Assembly: GCF_051195235.1 (NCBI RefSeq)
Contig: NZ_JBNFZM010000001.1
Coordinates: 496,001-560,000, forward strand
DNA length: 64,000 nt
Direction of reading: 5' to 3'
Origin: Tateyamaria sp947503385
Lineage (GTDB): Bacteria > Pseudomonadota > Alphaproteobacteria > Rhodobacterales > Rhodobacteraceae
The notes beneath the pieces are model-generated. The model was not told the DNA's origin. It made no database searches and saw nothing but the letters and a program-made list of their open reading frames with translations. Numbering within the stretch: the first letter of the stretch is position 1; every line of letters starts with the position of its first letter. The position numbers and the translations under genes are program-made. This document shows, one piece after another, positions 43,474-53,200 of the stretch.

Positions 43474-46235
43474 TGATCCTTGGCCCCATCGGCTTTGCCG
43501 CGCCCTGGTTGTTGCTGAGCCTGATTGTGTTGCCGATCCTGTGGCTGATCCTGCGCGCCATTCCTCCTGCCCCTTTGCGCCAACGCTTTCCGGGCGTGGC
43601 GCTGCTGCTTGGCCTGCAAGATGACGAGGCCGTGTCAGACCGGACGCCGTGGTGGCTGCTGCTTTTGCGGATGCTGGCCGTTGCGGCGATCATCATCGGG
43701 CTGGCTGGCCCTGTGCTAAACCCCGATGACAATGCGGAAACCTCTGACGGACCGCTTTTGGTGGCAATAGACGGCAGTTGGGCCGGGGCAAGCCGCTGGG
43801 CACAAGCCGTCGAAGCGATGGAGACAGAACTGCGCCGCGCCGGTGCAGCGGGGCGCGAAGTGGCGCTGCTGCACCTGTCCGATCCTGATGCGGCGACGTT
43901 TCAGGCGGCCAATGCGGGCGTCGCCCGTCTGGCCGGTCTCCAGCCGCAGCCGTGGCAACCCATATCCGTCGCGGATGTGACAGACGCGCTGCCCGACGGA
44001 TCGTTTGAAACCGTTTGGTTCAGTGACGGGCTGGACTATGCCGCGCGTGCGGACATCCTTGCAACATTGCAGGACAGAGGCCCGGTGCGCGTGACGCAAA
44101 CCGGTGCCAGCGTCGTCGCGTTGGCACCCGCGACGTATGAGGATGGCACCATACAGTTGACCGCGCGCCGCTCGGCCCCCGGACCGGAGCGGGGCGTGAC
44201 CATCCTTGCGCAGGGGCGTGACCCTGCTGGCAATGCGGCGATCCTTGCGTCGGCCAACGCCGTGTTTGCGGAAGGCGCGACAGAGGCGGACACCGCGCTC
44301 GCCCTGCCCGCTGAATTGCGCGCGCGGATCACCCGGTTTGAAGTGCAGGCCACCCGCTCTGCCGGTGCCGTGACGCTGGTCGATGACAGCCTGCGCCGGC
44401 GCGAGGTCGCGCTGATTGCAGGGCGCGAAGGCCGCGAAGGTCTGGAACTGCTGTCACCGCTGCATTACCTTGAACGGGCGCTGGTCGAGACGGCGGATGT
44501 GCTGGACGGCAGCCTCAGCGATGTGCTGCCCGCCAATCCTGATGTGATCGTACTGGCCGATGTGGCCACCCTGTCCGATGGCGAGGCCGAAGGCATCACG
44601 GACTGGGTCGAAAATGGCGGTATGCTGGTCCGCTTTGCCGGCCCCCGCGTTGCAGCCAGCGACATTAGCCGCATGGACGAGGACCCGCTGATGCCTGTCC
44701 GTCTGCGGTCGGGCGGGCGCAGTGTCGGGGGCGCGATGAGCTGGGGTTCTCCCAAGACGCTTGCCCCTTTCCGCGAAAACTCGCCCTTCTTCGGTCTCGA
44801 CGTGCGCGATGATGTGTCGATCACAGCGCAGGTCATGGCGCAGCCCGATCCCACATTGGCCGAACGTGTGATTGCCGAGTTGAGCGACGGCACACCGCTG
44901 GTCACGCGCAAGCGTATGGGGCAAGGGCAGATTGTCCTGTTCCACGTCACTGCGAACGCCGAATGGTCAACCTTGCCCCTGTCTGGTCTCTTTGTCGAAA
45001 TGCTGGAGCGGCTGGCGATATCCTCCACATCCTCGCAACCTGTGGCCGAGGATCTGGAGGGGACGGTTTGGACCCCCGAGATTGTCATGGACGGCTTTGG
45101 CACCCTGCGTGACGCGGGCGCAATGCCCGGAGTGCCGGGGCCGCAACTGGTCACGGCGCCCGCTGGTCCGGACCTCTTGCCCGGTGTCTACACATCTGCC
45201 GACCGCAGCCTTGCGCGCAATGTGTTGACGGCAGATGCGACGCTGGTCGCGGCCAGTTGGCCTTTGGATGTGCCTGTGTCGGGGCTGACCAACCGCCCGC
45301 CGCAGCCCTTGGGTGGCCTGCTGCTGGCGCTGGCCATCGGGTTGTTGCTGGCGGACGTGGTCGCGTCGCTTGCCTTGTCGGGCCGGTTGACAGGCGGCTT
45401 GCGCGGCAGCCGCACGGCGTCGGTTGCGCTGGCGGTTGCGTTGGCATTCCCCGCCACCGACGGCTTTGCCCAACCCGCCGATGAGGGCACGCTGAGCGCC
45501 GCCGCCGAGGTGGTGTTGGCCCACGTGATCACCGGAAACCGACAACTGGACGAGGTGGCCGAGGCGGGGCTGCGCGGCCTGTCCGACACGCTGTTTTTCC
45601 GCACCTCGGTTGAGCCGTCTGACCCCGTTGGCGTAAACCTCGAAACGGACGAACTGGCGTTCTTTCCCATGATTTACTGGCCGATCACGCCGGATCAGCC
45701 GCGCCCTTCGCGGGAGGCCTATGCCAAACTGAACGATTATCTGCGGTCCGGCGGCCTCATCCTGTTTGACACGCGCGATGGCGACATCGCGGGCTTTGGT
45801 GCGGCCAGCCCAAATGGGCGCAAGTTGCGGGACCTTGCCGCACCGCTCGATATTCCCGCACTGGAGCCTGTGCCACGCGATCACGTTCTGACACGCACCT
45901 TCTACCTGCTACAGGATTTTCCCGGACGACACATGGACGGCGAAATCTGGGTCGAAGCGGCCCCGCCCGGGGCTGAACAGATCGAAGGGATGCCCTTTCG
46001 CAATCTCAATGACGGTGTGACGCCCGTGGTCATCGGCGGCAATGACTGGGCCGCCGCATGGGCTGTTACATCCTCGGGGCAAGCGATGCTGCCTGTGGGC
46101 CGGGGATTTGGCGGTGAGCGGCAGCGCGAACTGGCTTACCGCTTTGGCGTGAACCTCGTGATGCATGTGCTGACCGGCAATTACAAAAGCGATCAGGTCC
46201 ACGTGCCTGCCTTGCTGGATCGGTTGGGCCAATGA
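43470..46235 (+). CDS. large membrane protein with BatA-like N-terminus and DUF4159
   Basis: A 921-residue protein. The N-terminus has two hydrophobic helices (about 7-30 and 57-78) of the aerotolerance BatA type (GFAAPWLLLSLIVLPILWLI), then a periplasmic region of about 550 residues with a vWA-like start (VAIDGSWAG), a further pair of helices near 620-680, and a C-terminal DUF4159 domain (FFPMIYWPITPDQPRPS, then GGLILFDTRDGD). Start MMILGPIGFA overlaps the DUF58 stop. Probably a membrane scaffold for the MoxR system; substrate unknown. Confidence 0.87.
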   Translation: MMILGPIGFAAPWLLLSLIVLPILWLILRAIPPAPLRQRFPGVALLLGLQDDEAVSDRTPWWLLLLRMLAVAAIIIGLAGPVLNPDDNAETSDGPLLVAIDGSWAGASRWAQAVEAMETELRRAGAAGREVALLHLSDPDAATFQAANAGVARLAGLQPQPWQPISVADVTDALPDGSFETVWFSDGLDYAARADILATLQDRGPVRVTQTGASVVALAPATYEDGTIQLTARRSAPGPERGVTILAQGRDPAGNAAILASANAVFAEGATEADTALALPAELRARITRFEVQATRSAGAVTLVDDSLRRREVALIAGREGREGLELLSPLHYLERALVETADVLDGSLSDVLPANPDVIVLADVATLSDGEAEGITDWVENGGMLVRFAGPRVAASDISRMDEDPLMPVRLRSGGRSVGGAMSWGSPKTLAPFRENSPFFGLDVRDDVSITAQVMAQPDPTLAERVIAELSDGTPLVTRKRMGQGQIVLFHVTANAEWSTLPLSGLFVEMLERLAISSTSSQPVAEDLEGTVWTPEIVMDGFGTLRDAGAMPGVPGPQLVTAPAGPDLLPGVYTSADRSLARNVLTADATLVAASWPLDVPVSGLTNRPPQPLGGLLLALAIGLLLADVVASLALSGRLTGGLRGSRTASVALAVALAFPATDGFAQPADEGTLSAAAEVVLAHVITGNRQLDEVAEAGLRGLSDTLFFRTSVEPSDPVGVNLETDELAFFPMIYWPITPDQPRPSREAYAKLNDYLRSGGLILFDTRDGDIAGFGAASPNGRKLRDLAAPLDIPALEPVPRDHVLTRTFYLLQDFPGRHMDGEIWVEAAPPGAEQIEGMPFRNLNDGVTPVVIGGNDWAAAWAVTSSGQAMLPVGRGFGGERQRELAYRFGVNLVMHVLTGNYKSDQVHVPALLDRLGQ

Positions 46236-48274
46236 CCGGAACCGTCCTTTTTGACCCGCTGGTGCCTTGGCCCGTTCTGATTGTACTGGCTGTGCTGGTG
46301 CTGGGCGGTGTTGGCCTCGCGCTGATACGAGGGCTGAGTGGTTGGGCCTTGCGCGGGCTTGCCGGGCTCGTGGTGCTGGCCGCGCTCAGCGGACCGGCAT
46401 TTCAGCAGGAGGACCGCGCACCCCTGACCGACATCGTGATTATCGCCGAAGACCAAAGCGCCAGCCAGCAATTGCCCGGACGCCCCGGCCAGACTGCAAC
46501 AGCCGCTGACGCACTTGAGGCGACGCTGAATGCCCGCGACGGCGCAGAAGTGCGCAGGATCACCGTGCCCGACGGCGAAGAGGACGCAGGCACACGCCTG
46601 ATGACCGCGCTGTCCGATGCGCTCGCAGAAGAGCCGCGCGCCCGTGTTGCCGGACTGATCGCGATCAGCGACGGACAGGTACACGACGCCGATCTGCCGT
46701 TGGACCTGCCTGCACCGCTGCACCTGCTGCTGACGGGACGAGAGACCGACTGGGACCGCCGCCTGATTGTCAAAAACGCCCCAGCCTTTGCCATCATCGG
46801 TGAGGCCGTGACCCTGACCCTCCGGATTGAGGACAGCGGAGCGGCCCCCACGGACACCGGTCTTGCACCGCTGGACATTTCGGTCGACGGGTCCGAACCG
46901 CAGCGGTTCAACGTGCGCATCGGCGAAGATGTGGAACTGCCAGTGACGCTGCCCCATGGCGGGCTGAACGTGATCCAGTTCACTGTGCCCGAAGCGGACG
47001 GCGAATTGACCGACCGCAACAACACCGCGCTGATTCAGATGAACGGCATCCGTGACCGCCTGCGGGTGCTGCTGGTGTCGGGTGAACCACATGCGGGTGG
47101 GCGAACATGGCGCAACCTGCTCAAGTCTGACAGTTCCGTCGACCTCGTCCATTTCACCATCCTGCGCCCCCCGGAAAAACAGGACGGCGTGCCCGTAGGA
47201 GAGCTGTCGCTGATCGCCTTTCCCACGCGGGAGCTGTTTCTGGAAAAGATCGACGATTTCGACCTGATCATCTTTGATCGCTATAAACGGCGCGGCATCC
47301 TGCCTGCGCTATACCTTGAAAACGTGGCGCGTTATATCCGTGATGGCGGAGCGGTTCTGGTGGCTGCCGGACCGGATTTCGCAAGTGCCGATAGCCTATA
47401 TCGCTCGCCCTTGGGTGAGGTGATGCCAGCGCAGCCGTCGGCCCGCGTTCTCGAAGAAGCCTACCGCCCCGAAGTGTCGGAGATCGGCCAGCGCCATCCG
47501 GTCACCACCGGCTTGCCCAGTGCCGGTGACTGGGGCCGTTGGCTGCGCCAGATCGACGTGGAACCCCGCTCTGGCAAGACGGTGATGGAAGGGATTGACG
47601 AACGGCCCCTGCTGATCCTCGACCGGGTGGACGAGGGGCGCGTGGCGCTTTTGGCATCGGATCACGCATGGCTGTGGAACAGAGGTTACGAAGGTGGCGG
47701 GCCGCAGCTGGAATTGCTGCGCCGGCTCGCCCACTGGATGATGAAAGAACCGGAGCTTGAAGAAGAGGCGTTGACCGCCGTTGCCACCGGCCAGAACATG
47801 CGCATCGCAAGACGCACATTGGAAGAAAGCGTGCCGCCGGTCACGGTTACGGGACCGGATGGAACCATCACAACCCTCGACATGGTGCAGACCGCACCGG
47901 GCCTGTTCGAGACGGATTTCGAAGGTCCAGAGATCGGGCTTTACCGCCTTGCCAACGGAGACCAGGAGGCCGTGATCGGCCTTGGCCCCGCAGCGCCCAA
48001 GGAATTTGAGCAAACCATCGCCTCTGGCGACATCCTCGAAAACCGTGTGGCCGTCACACGCGGCGGGATCGTCCGCATCGAAGATGGCGTGCCGCGTCTG
48101 CGCAATGTGCGCGAGGGGCGGCCCGCGGCGGGGCGCGGCTGGATCGGGCTGACCCCGCGCGGGGCCTATGAGACGGTGGATGTGCGCCAGTCGGCACTGT
48201 TGCCGCCGTGGCTGGTGCTGCTGCTCGCCGCCGGGTGCATCACCGCAGCGTGGCTGCGCGAGGGCCGCCGCTAG
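46232..48274 (+). CDS. membrane protein with class I amidotransferase-like fold
   Basis: A 680-residue protein with two N-terminal hydrophobic helices (about 8-55), a region beginning VIIAEDQSASQQLPG that recalls a vWA metal site (D-x-S-x-S), a large periplasmic part with glutamine-amidotransferase-like topology (LLVSGEPHAGGRTWRNLL, then LIIFDRYKRRGILP) and one C-terminal helix (PPWLVLLLAAGCITAAW). Overlaps the DUF4159 gene by four bases. Its TAG stop lies inside the CTAG shared with pbpC, leaving no room for a terminator. No named function. Confidence 0.85.
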   Translation: MTGTVLFDPLVPWPVLIVLAVLVLGGVGLALIRGLSGWALRGLAGLVVLAALSGPAFQQEDRAPLTDIVIIAEDQSASQQLPGRPGQTATAADALEATLNARDGAEVRRITVPDGEEDAGTRLMTALSDALAEEPRARVAGLIAISDGQVHDADLPLDLPAPLHLLLTGRETDWDRRLIVKNAPAFAIIGEAVTLTLRIEDSGAAPTDTGLAPLDISVDGSEPQRFNVRIGEDVELPVTLPHGGLNVIQFTVPEADGELTDRNNTALIQMNGIRDRLRVLLVSGEPHAGGRTWRNLLKSDSSVDLVHFTILRPPEKQDGVPVGELSLIAFPTRELFLEKIDDFDLIIFDRYKRRGILPALYLENVARYIRDGGAVLVAAGPDFASADSLYRSPLGEVMPAQPSARVLEEAYRPEVSEIGQRHPVTTGLPSAGDWGRWLRQIDVEPRSGKTVMEGIDERPLLILDRVDEGRVALLASDHAWLWNRGYEGGGPQLELLRRLAHWMMKEPELEEEALTAVATGQNMRIARRTLEESVPPVTVTGPDGTITTLDMVQTAPGLFETDFEGPEIGLYRLANGDQEAVIGLGPAAPKEFEQTIASGDILENRVAVTRGGIVRIEDGVPRLRNVREGRPAAGRGWIGLTPRGAYETVDVRQSALLPPWLVLLLAAGCITAAWLREGRR

Positions 48275-50268
48275 GGGCGCGCCTGCACGGTCACATGCGC
48301 CGACTGGCCTTGCGCGTCGATCACCGAAATATCCGTGTAGCCCGGTCCGAGCCGCCCAAGGTCGATCTGACGACCACGTTGTCGCGTCTCGATTGGTTGC
48401 CCGTTCACCAAAACGGTGAGCGGCAGGCTGCCGCCGCGCACTTTGACCACCGTGTCCGGCGTCGCCAGCAATGCGCCGTCCGGGGGAAACGTGACCTCTG
48501 GCCCTGTGTCCCGCGCCGCGGTGGGTTCAAACCGGCGCAACCGACTGGGCAGTTCGCCTTGCGTCAGGATCAGCGTATCCGTCGGGGGGGGCGGCAACGG
48601 GGTATAGTCAGGCGTCAACCGGCCAAAGACCTCGAACAGAAGCGGCGCGGCGACGTCGCCACCAAAGGCCCCCGGCACCGGTGTTCCGTCTGGCCGCCCG
48701 ATCCACACGCCCACCACATGGCGTCCGTCAAACCCCACAGCCCACGCGTCCCGGTGGCCATAAGACGTGCCCGTCTTGTACGCCAGCCCGGCGCGCGCCC
48801 CGGACGGGGGTGCGATGTTTGCCAATATGTCACCCACCTGCCACGCCGCGCGCGGCGCCAAGACTGTGGATCCTGACCGTGCGGCACCCGCCTGCACGTG
48901 CAAGGGCCGCGCCTGTCCCTGCTGCGCCATCCCGGCATAGAGCGTCACCAGATCATCAAGGCTGATCCCTACGCCGCCCAGTGCGACGGCCAGCCCCGGT
49001 GCCGCGTCGCCCGGCAGTTGCGGATTTGTGCCAAACGCGCGCATCGCGGCCATCAAGCGGTCCGGCCCCAAGGCTTCGGTCAGCGCCACCACGGGCACGT
49101 TCAGCGATTGTGCCAGCGCATCCCGCACCGCGATGTCACCGCGAAAGAAACCATCGAAGTTTTGCGGCGCGTAGCGGCCAAATTGCATCGGCTGATCCGC
49201 GATGACCGTCGATGGATGCGCCAACCCACGATCAAAGGCCAGCGCGTAGACCAGTGGTTTGAGTGTCGATCCCGGCGACCGCACGGCACGTGCCATATCA
49301 ACAAAGCCAAGCCCGCCCGAGGCGTCGGAATACACAGGTGCGCCGAGCCGCGCCAGAACTTCGCCTGTCTGGTGGTCGGCGACCACGATCGCAGCGGACA
49401 CGCGGGCAGGCATCCGCGCCACATGCGCGCGGGCCAGCGTTGCGATCTGGGATTGCAGCCCGCGGGACAGGGTTGTGTCGAACTGGCGTGCGTCCGGGTC
49501 AGCAGCGCGCAGCGCATCAGCCAGATGCGGGGCCTGCATTGGCACCGGCAGCATCGCGCGCGGCACGGGCGCATCGGTGGCGGCCTGCCCCAATCGCGCC
49601 AACACCCTGTCCCGCGCGGCGCGCGCCTGTTCCGGAAACCGGTCGGGCCTGCGTGTTTCAGGTGCTTGTGGCAAGGCGACCAGCAACGCCGCCTCGGACG
49701 GGGACAGGCGGCGTGGCTCTTTGCCGAACCACAGCAGGCTGGCGCTGCGCACCCCTTCGATCCGCCCGCCATAGGGGGCGTGTTGCAGATAGAGCCGCAG
49801 GATTCCGTCTTTGGTCAGACGACGCTCCAACGCCCATGCGACGCGCATCTGACGCAGTTTGCCCCGGACCGATCCCGTGGGTCCATTTTCCAAAAGCCGC
49901 GCCACCTGCATGGTCAGGGTCGACCCACCCGACACCACGTCCCTATGCCACAGCGCCTGCGCCACGGCGCGCCCCATCGCGCGGGCATCCACACCCGTAT
50001 GCCGCCAAAACCGCTTGTCCTCATAGCGCACGAGCATGTCGACAAAGCCCGCGTCGACCTGATCGCCCCGCACCGCCAGCCTGACACGCCCGTTCTCCAC
50101 ATCAAAGGCGCGCAACATATGGCCGTCGCGATCCCGCATTTCCACTGAGGTTTCCGCCAGAACAGGCGGCAAATCCGTCCGGTCCACCCAGCGTGACCAG
50201 CCCGCATGACAGCCCATCACGGGCAGCACAGACGCGGCCAGCAGCGCCAGTGTCAGGCGCATGTTCAC
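48271..50268 (-). CDS. pbpC: penicillin-binding protein 1C
   Basis: Bifunctional peptidoglycan glycosyltransferase/transpeptidase of about 665 residues. N-terminal export segment (LTLALLAASVLPVMGC), GT51 domain with YEDKRFWRHTGVDARAMGRA and GGSTLTMQVARLLEN, transpeptidase domain with the SxxK motif SPGSTLKPLVYAL and the later KTGTSYGHRDAW, and a C-terminal PBP1C domain (about 560-665). Start is a GTG overlapping the macroglobulin TGA (GTGA); an ATG two codons later is possible. pbpC beside an alpha-2-macroglobulin gene is a known bacterial pairing, thought to link wall repair with protease trapping. Confidence 0.95.
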   Translation of the reverse strand: MNMRLTLALLAASVLPVMGCHAGWSRWVDRTDLPPVLAETSVEMRDRDGHMLRAFDVENGRVRLAVRGDQVDAGFVDMLVRYEDKRFWRHTGVDARAMGRAVAQALWHRDVVSGGSTLTMQVARLLENGPTGSVRGKLRQMRVAWALERRLTKDGILRLYLQHAPYGGRIEGVRSASLLWFGKEPRRLSPSEAALLVALPQAPETRRPDRFPEQARAARDRVLARLGQAATDAPVPRAMLPVPMQAPHLADALRAADPDARQFDTTLSRGLQSQIATLARAHVARMPARVSAAIVVADHQTGEVLARLGAPVYSDASGGLGFVDMARAVRSPGSTLKPLVYALAFDRGLAHPSTVIADQPMQFGRYAPQNFDGFFRGDIAVRDALAQSLNVPVVALTEALGPDRLMAAMRAFGTNPQLPGDAAPGLAVALGGVGISLDDLVTLYAGMAQQGQARPLHVQAGAARSGSTVLAPRAAWQVGDILANIAPPSGARAGLAYKTGTSYGHRDAWAVGFDGRHVVGVWIGRPDGTPVPGAFGGDVAAPLLFEVFGRLTPDYTPLPPPPTDTLILTQGELPSRLRRFEPTAARDTGPEVTFPPDGALLATPDTVVKVRGGSLPLTVLVNGQPIETRQRGRQIDLGRLGPGYTDISVIDAQGQSAHVTVQARP

Positions 50269-53200
50269 TCGCGGACCAAGGTCCGGCTCGTGCCGGTGAT
50301 GGCGCGGTATTCGGGGCGGTACATATCCTCGACCCGTGCTGCCGGATGATGGAAATCCCCCGGACTGACCGCCCGTGCGACATAGGCCAGTTGGAAGGTC
50401 TCACTGCCGCGATGGTTCACAGCGGCAAGGAAGCGGTCGGTCCGAAATTCTGCATGTTCGGTGGTCGCCGGTTTGAGCCAGTCTAGCGCACGGATATCGC
50501 CGGAGCGCAGCAGGTTGGGATTGTCGATCTCGATCCCGGCAGGCAGTGGGTCGTCCACCATCAGACGCGCGCCAACCTCTTCGAATGGCGTGACGTCCAG
50601 CACGATGACCCGGCGTTCCCCCACCTGCCACGGCCCGTCCACCGGCGCCCCGTCCATGGTGAAACTGCGCCGTGTGATGGCATAGCCATACCCCCCCGCT
50701 TGCGGTGCCACGATGGGGACGCCGTAGGTGGTCAGCGTGAGGTCCTGCGCCGTGCCCGAGATGTTCTCGATCAGCGACGCGGTACCGCGCGCGCTGTGCG
50801 ATCGCACCACTGGCCCGACGACCTGCGTGCCGTTCACAGCGAACAGTGCAGGGCCGCCCGGCGCACGCAGAGCTTGGGCCGCCATCACGATCTGCGCGGC
50901 CTCTTGTGTGGAATAGCTGCGGTTCTGCCCGGTGATCACACTTGCCAGCGCGGTGCGGTCCACCCGGTTGCTGCCCGCCTGTGCTGCGAGGTGCAGCACC
51001 CCCGCTGCGTCACGCACAGGGGTGCCGAAATCGGCACGCCAGCGCGGGCCATCCGGTGATGGGGACAGCGCCATGTCCTGCGCCAGCCCGAACATCTTGT
51101 CGGCGCGGGCCTGTTCACCATATTGCGCCAGTGCCGCACCCATCTGAGCGCGTGCCAGCGGCGTGGCAAAGGCGGTCGATTTGGTATCCACGTAGTACCG
51201 CAAGTCGCCAATCCGCGCGGCCCCTTCGCGGGCCAGCACCAGCAACGCATAAGCAAGGTCCTGACCGCCGCTGTCGAAATCTGGTGCGTAATTGACGCGG
51301 TTGCGCAGGTTGTCCAGCGCCAGCGTCATCGCGTGATCCGGCACAGCATATCCCGCCATCCGGGCCTGACTGAGGAAATCTGTGACATAGGCGTCAAGCC
51401 AGAATTCCCCCGCCTGTGCCCGCCACATGCCAAAGGCGCCGCTGCTGGCCTGTCGGGTCAGAACGCGGGCAATTGCATCGTTGATCCGCATGTCGATGTC
51501 ATCCAGCCCGGCACCTGTCGCAAGGTCGGACGCATAGAGCAGCGGCAATGCGGCAGATGTCACCTGTTCGGTGCAGCCGTAGGGATAGCGGTCAAGCTGG
51601 CGCAGCAGCCCCGGCATATCAAAGCGCGACAAGGGACCGGCGGCCACCGTAACCTCCGCCCCGTCGGGACGCAGATCAGCAAAAAGGTTGTCGTCCAGCG
51701 TCAGTGCTGCACCTGCCGCAAGGGTCAGCCTGCGCGTGATAGCGATGGTCGGATCGTTGGACCGGACGCCCAATGTCAATGCCTTGCGCAACGTGGTCCC
51801 GTCTGGTGTCGTCAAGACGGCTGTGATGGAGTGATCCCCCACCGCGTTGGCGCGGATCGGTAAGGCGACGCGCAGCGTGCCGCTTTGGGCAATGTCGATT
51901 TGCGCGGGTGCCTGTCCGACACTGATGCCCGATGCGGTGACGCTCAGGTCCATCTGACCGGCTTGGCCTGCCGCATGAACGAATTCCAGTTGCACCCGGC
52001 TTTGATCACCCGGCGCCATGAACCGCGGAAGGGCGGCAGAGATGACCACGGGGTCGCGGGCGACCACCTCGGTCTGTGCCTGACCGACACCTTGCGCAGA
52101 CCACGCCACCGCCATCAGGCGAATGGTGCCGTTGAACGCGGGGCGCGGGATGGGGATTGTCGCCGTGCCGTCCGGGCCAAGGCGGACCGGACCAGAAAAC
52201 GCTGCCATGACCGCTTCGGTCGGGGGCGGACCTTGCCGCGCCATACCCGCCGCCGCGTCGCCGCCGGACCGGATGGTGCCCAACGCGCCACTGCTGGAAT
52301 CGATCAACCGTCCGTACAGATCGCGGAGATCGACGCCCAGACGCCGCTGACCAAAGTAGTGGCCTTGCGGATCAGGCGCTTCGAACCCGGTGAGGTTGAG
52401 GATGCCGACATCGACCGCTGCCAGCGTCACATATCCCTGCACGCTGCCCAAACCGTCCACGCGAACGGTCACCTCGGTGTTTCCCGCCTGACCATCCGTG
52501 GTGGTCGGGGCGTCCAACGTAACGGCCAGCGCCTTTGAACCTGGATCAATCGCGGCGTGGGCGATGCCCAGTGCCCGCGACGGACCAAAGGCGTCTTGCG
52601 CCGTACCGCGCAGGATTGAGGCGGCGACATAGGCACCAGTGCCCCAATCCGGGGTCACGTCCAACATCACCGTGTTTTCCCCCGCGACAACCGGCACCGT
52701 ACGCCGTTCGATCACATCGGAAGCCAGCACAGACACCAGTGCGGTCCCGTCAAACGGTGCATCGATGCGCAATGTGGCTATGTCACCCGGCGCATAGGCC
52801 GCCGCATTCAGGGCCACCAGCGCACGGTCGGGTGTGTCACTGCTGTCCGATGCCCCGTACCACCCGGCGGAAAACCCAAAAGAGCTGGCAGTATAGAGGC
52901 CGTCCGCACGCGCCACGACAAACTCGTAGTCGCCCCAGTCAGTGGGGACAGACACTTGCACGGGCTGGTCCGACAGGGTCACGTCACCTTGGGCGACACG
53001 GGTGCGGGTGGTGACCGGCTCCCAGTTCCAGTTGCCATAAAGCTGATACCACTGATACCGCGTCTCGACCCGGTTCACGGTCCACGTCGCGGGCATCGGC
53101 TGTGCCGCGCCCGCCGCAATCAGATCAAACTGCGCCTCCGCGCCTTCGGGGAGGACATCGTCAAAGGCAGGACGAATGCCGATCACCGGACCTGCCGGAG

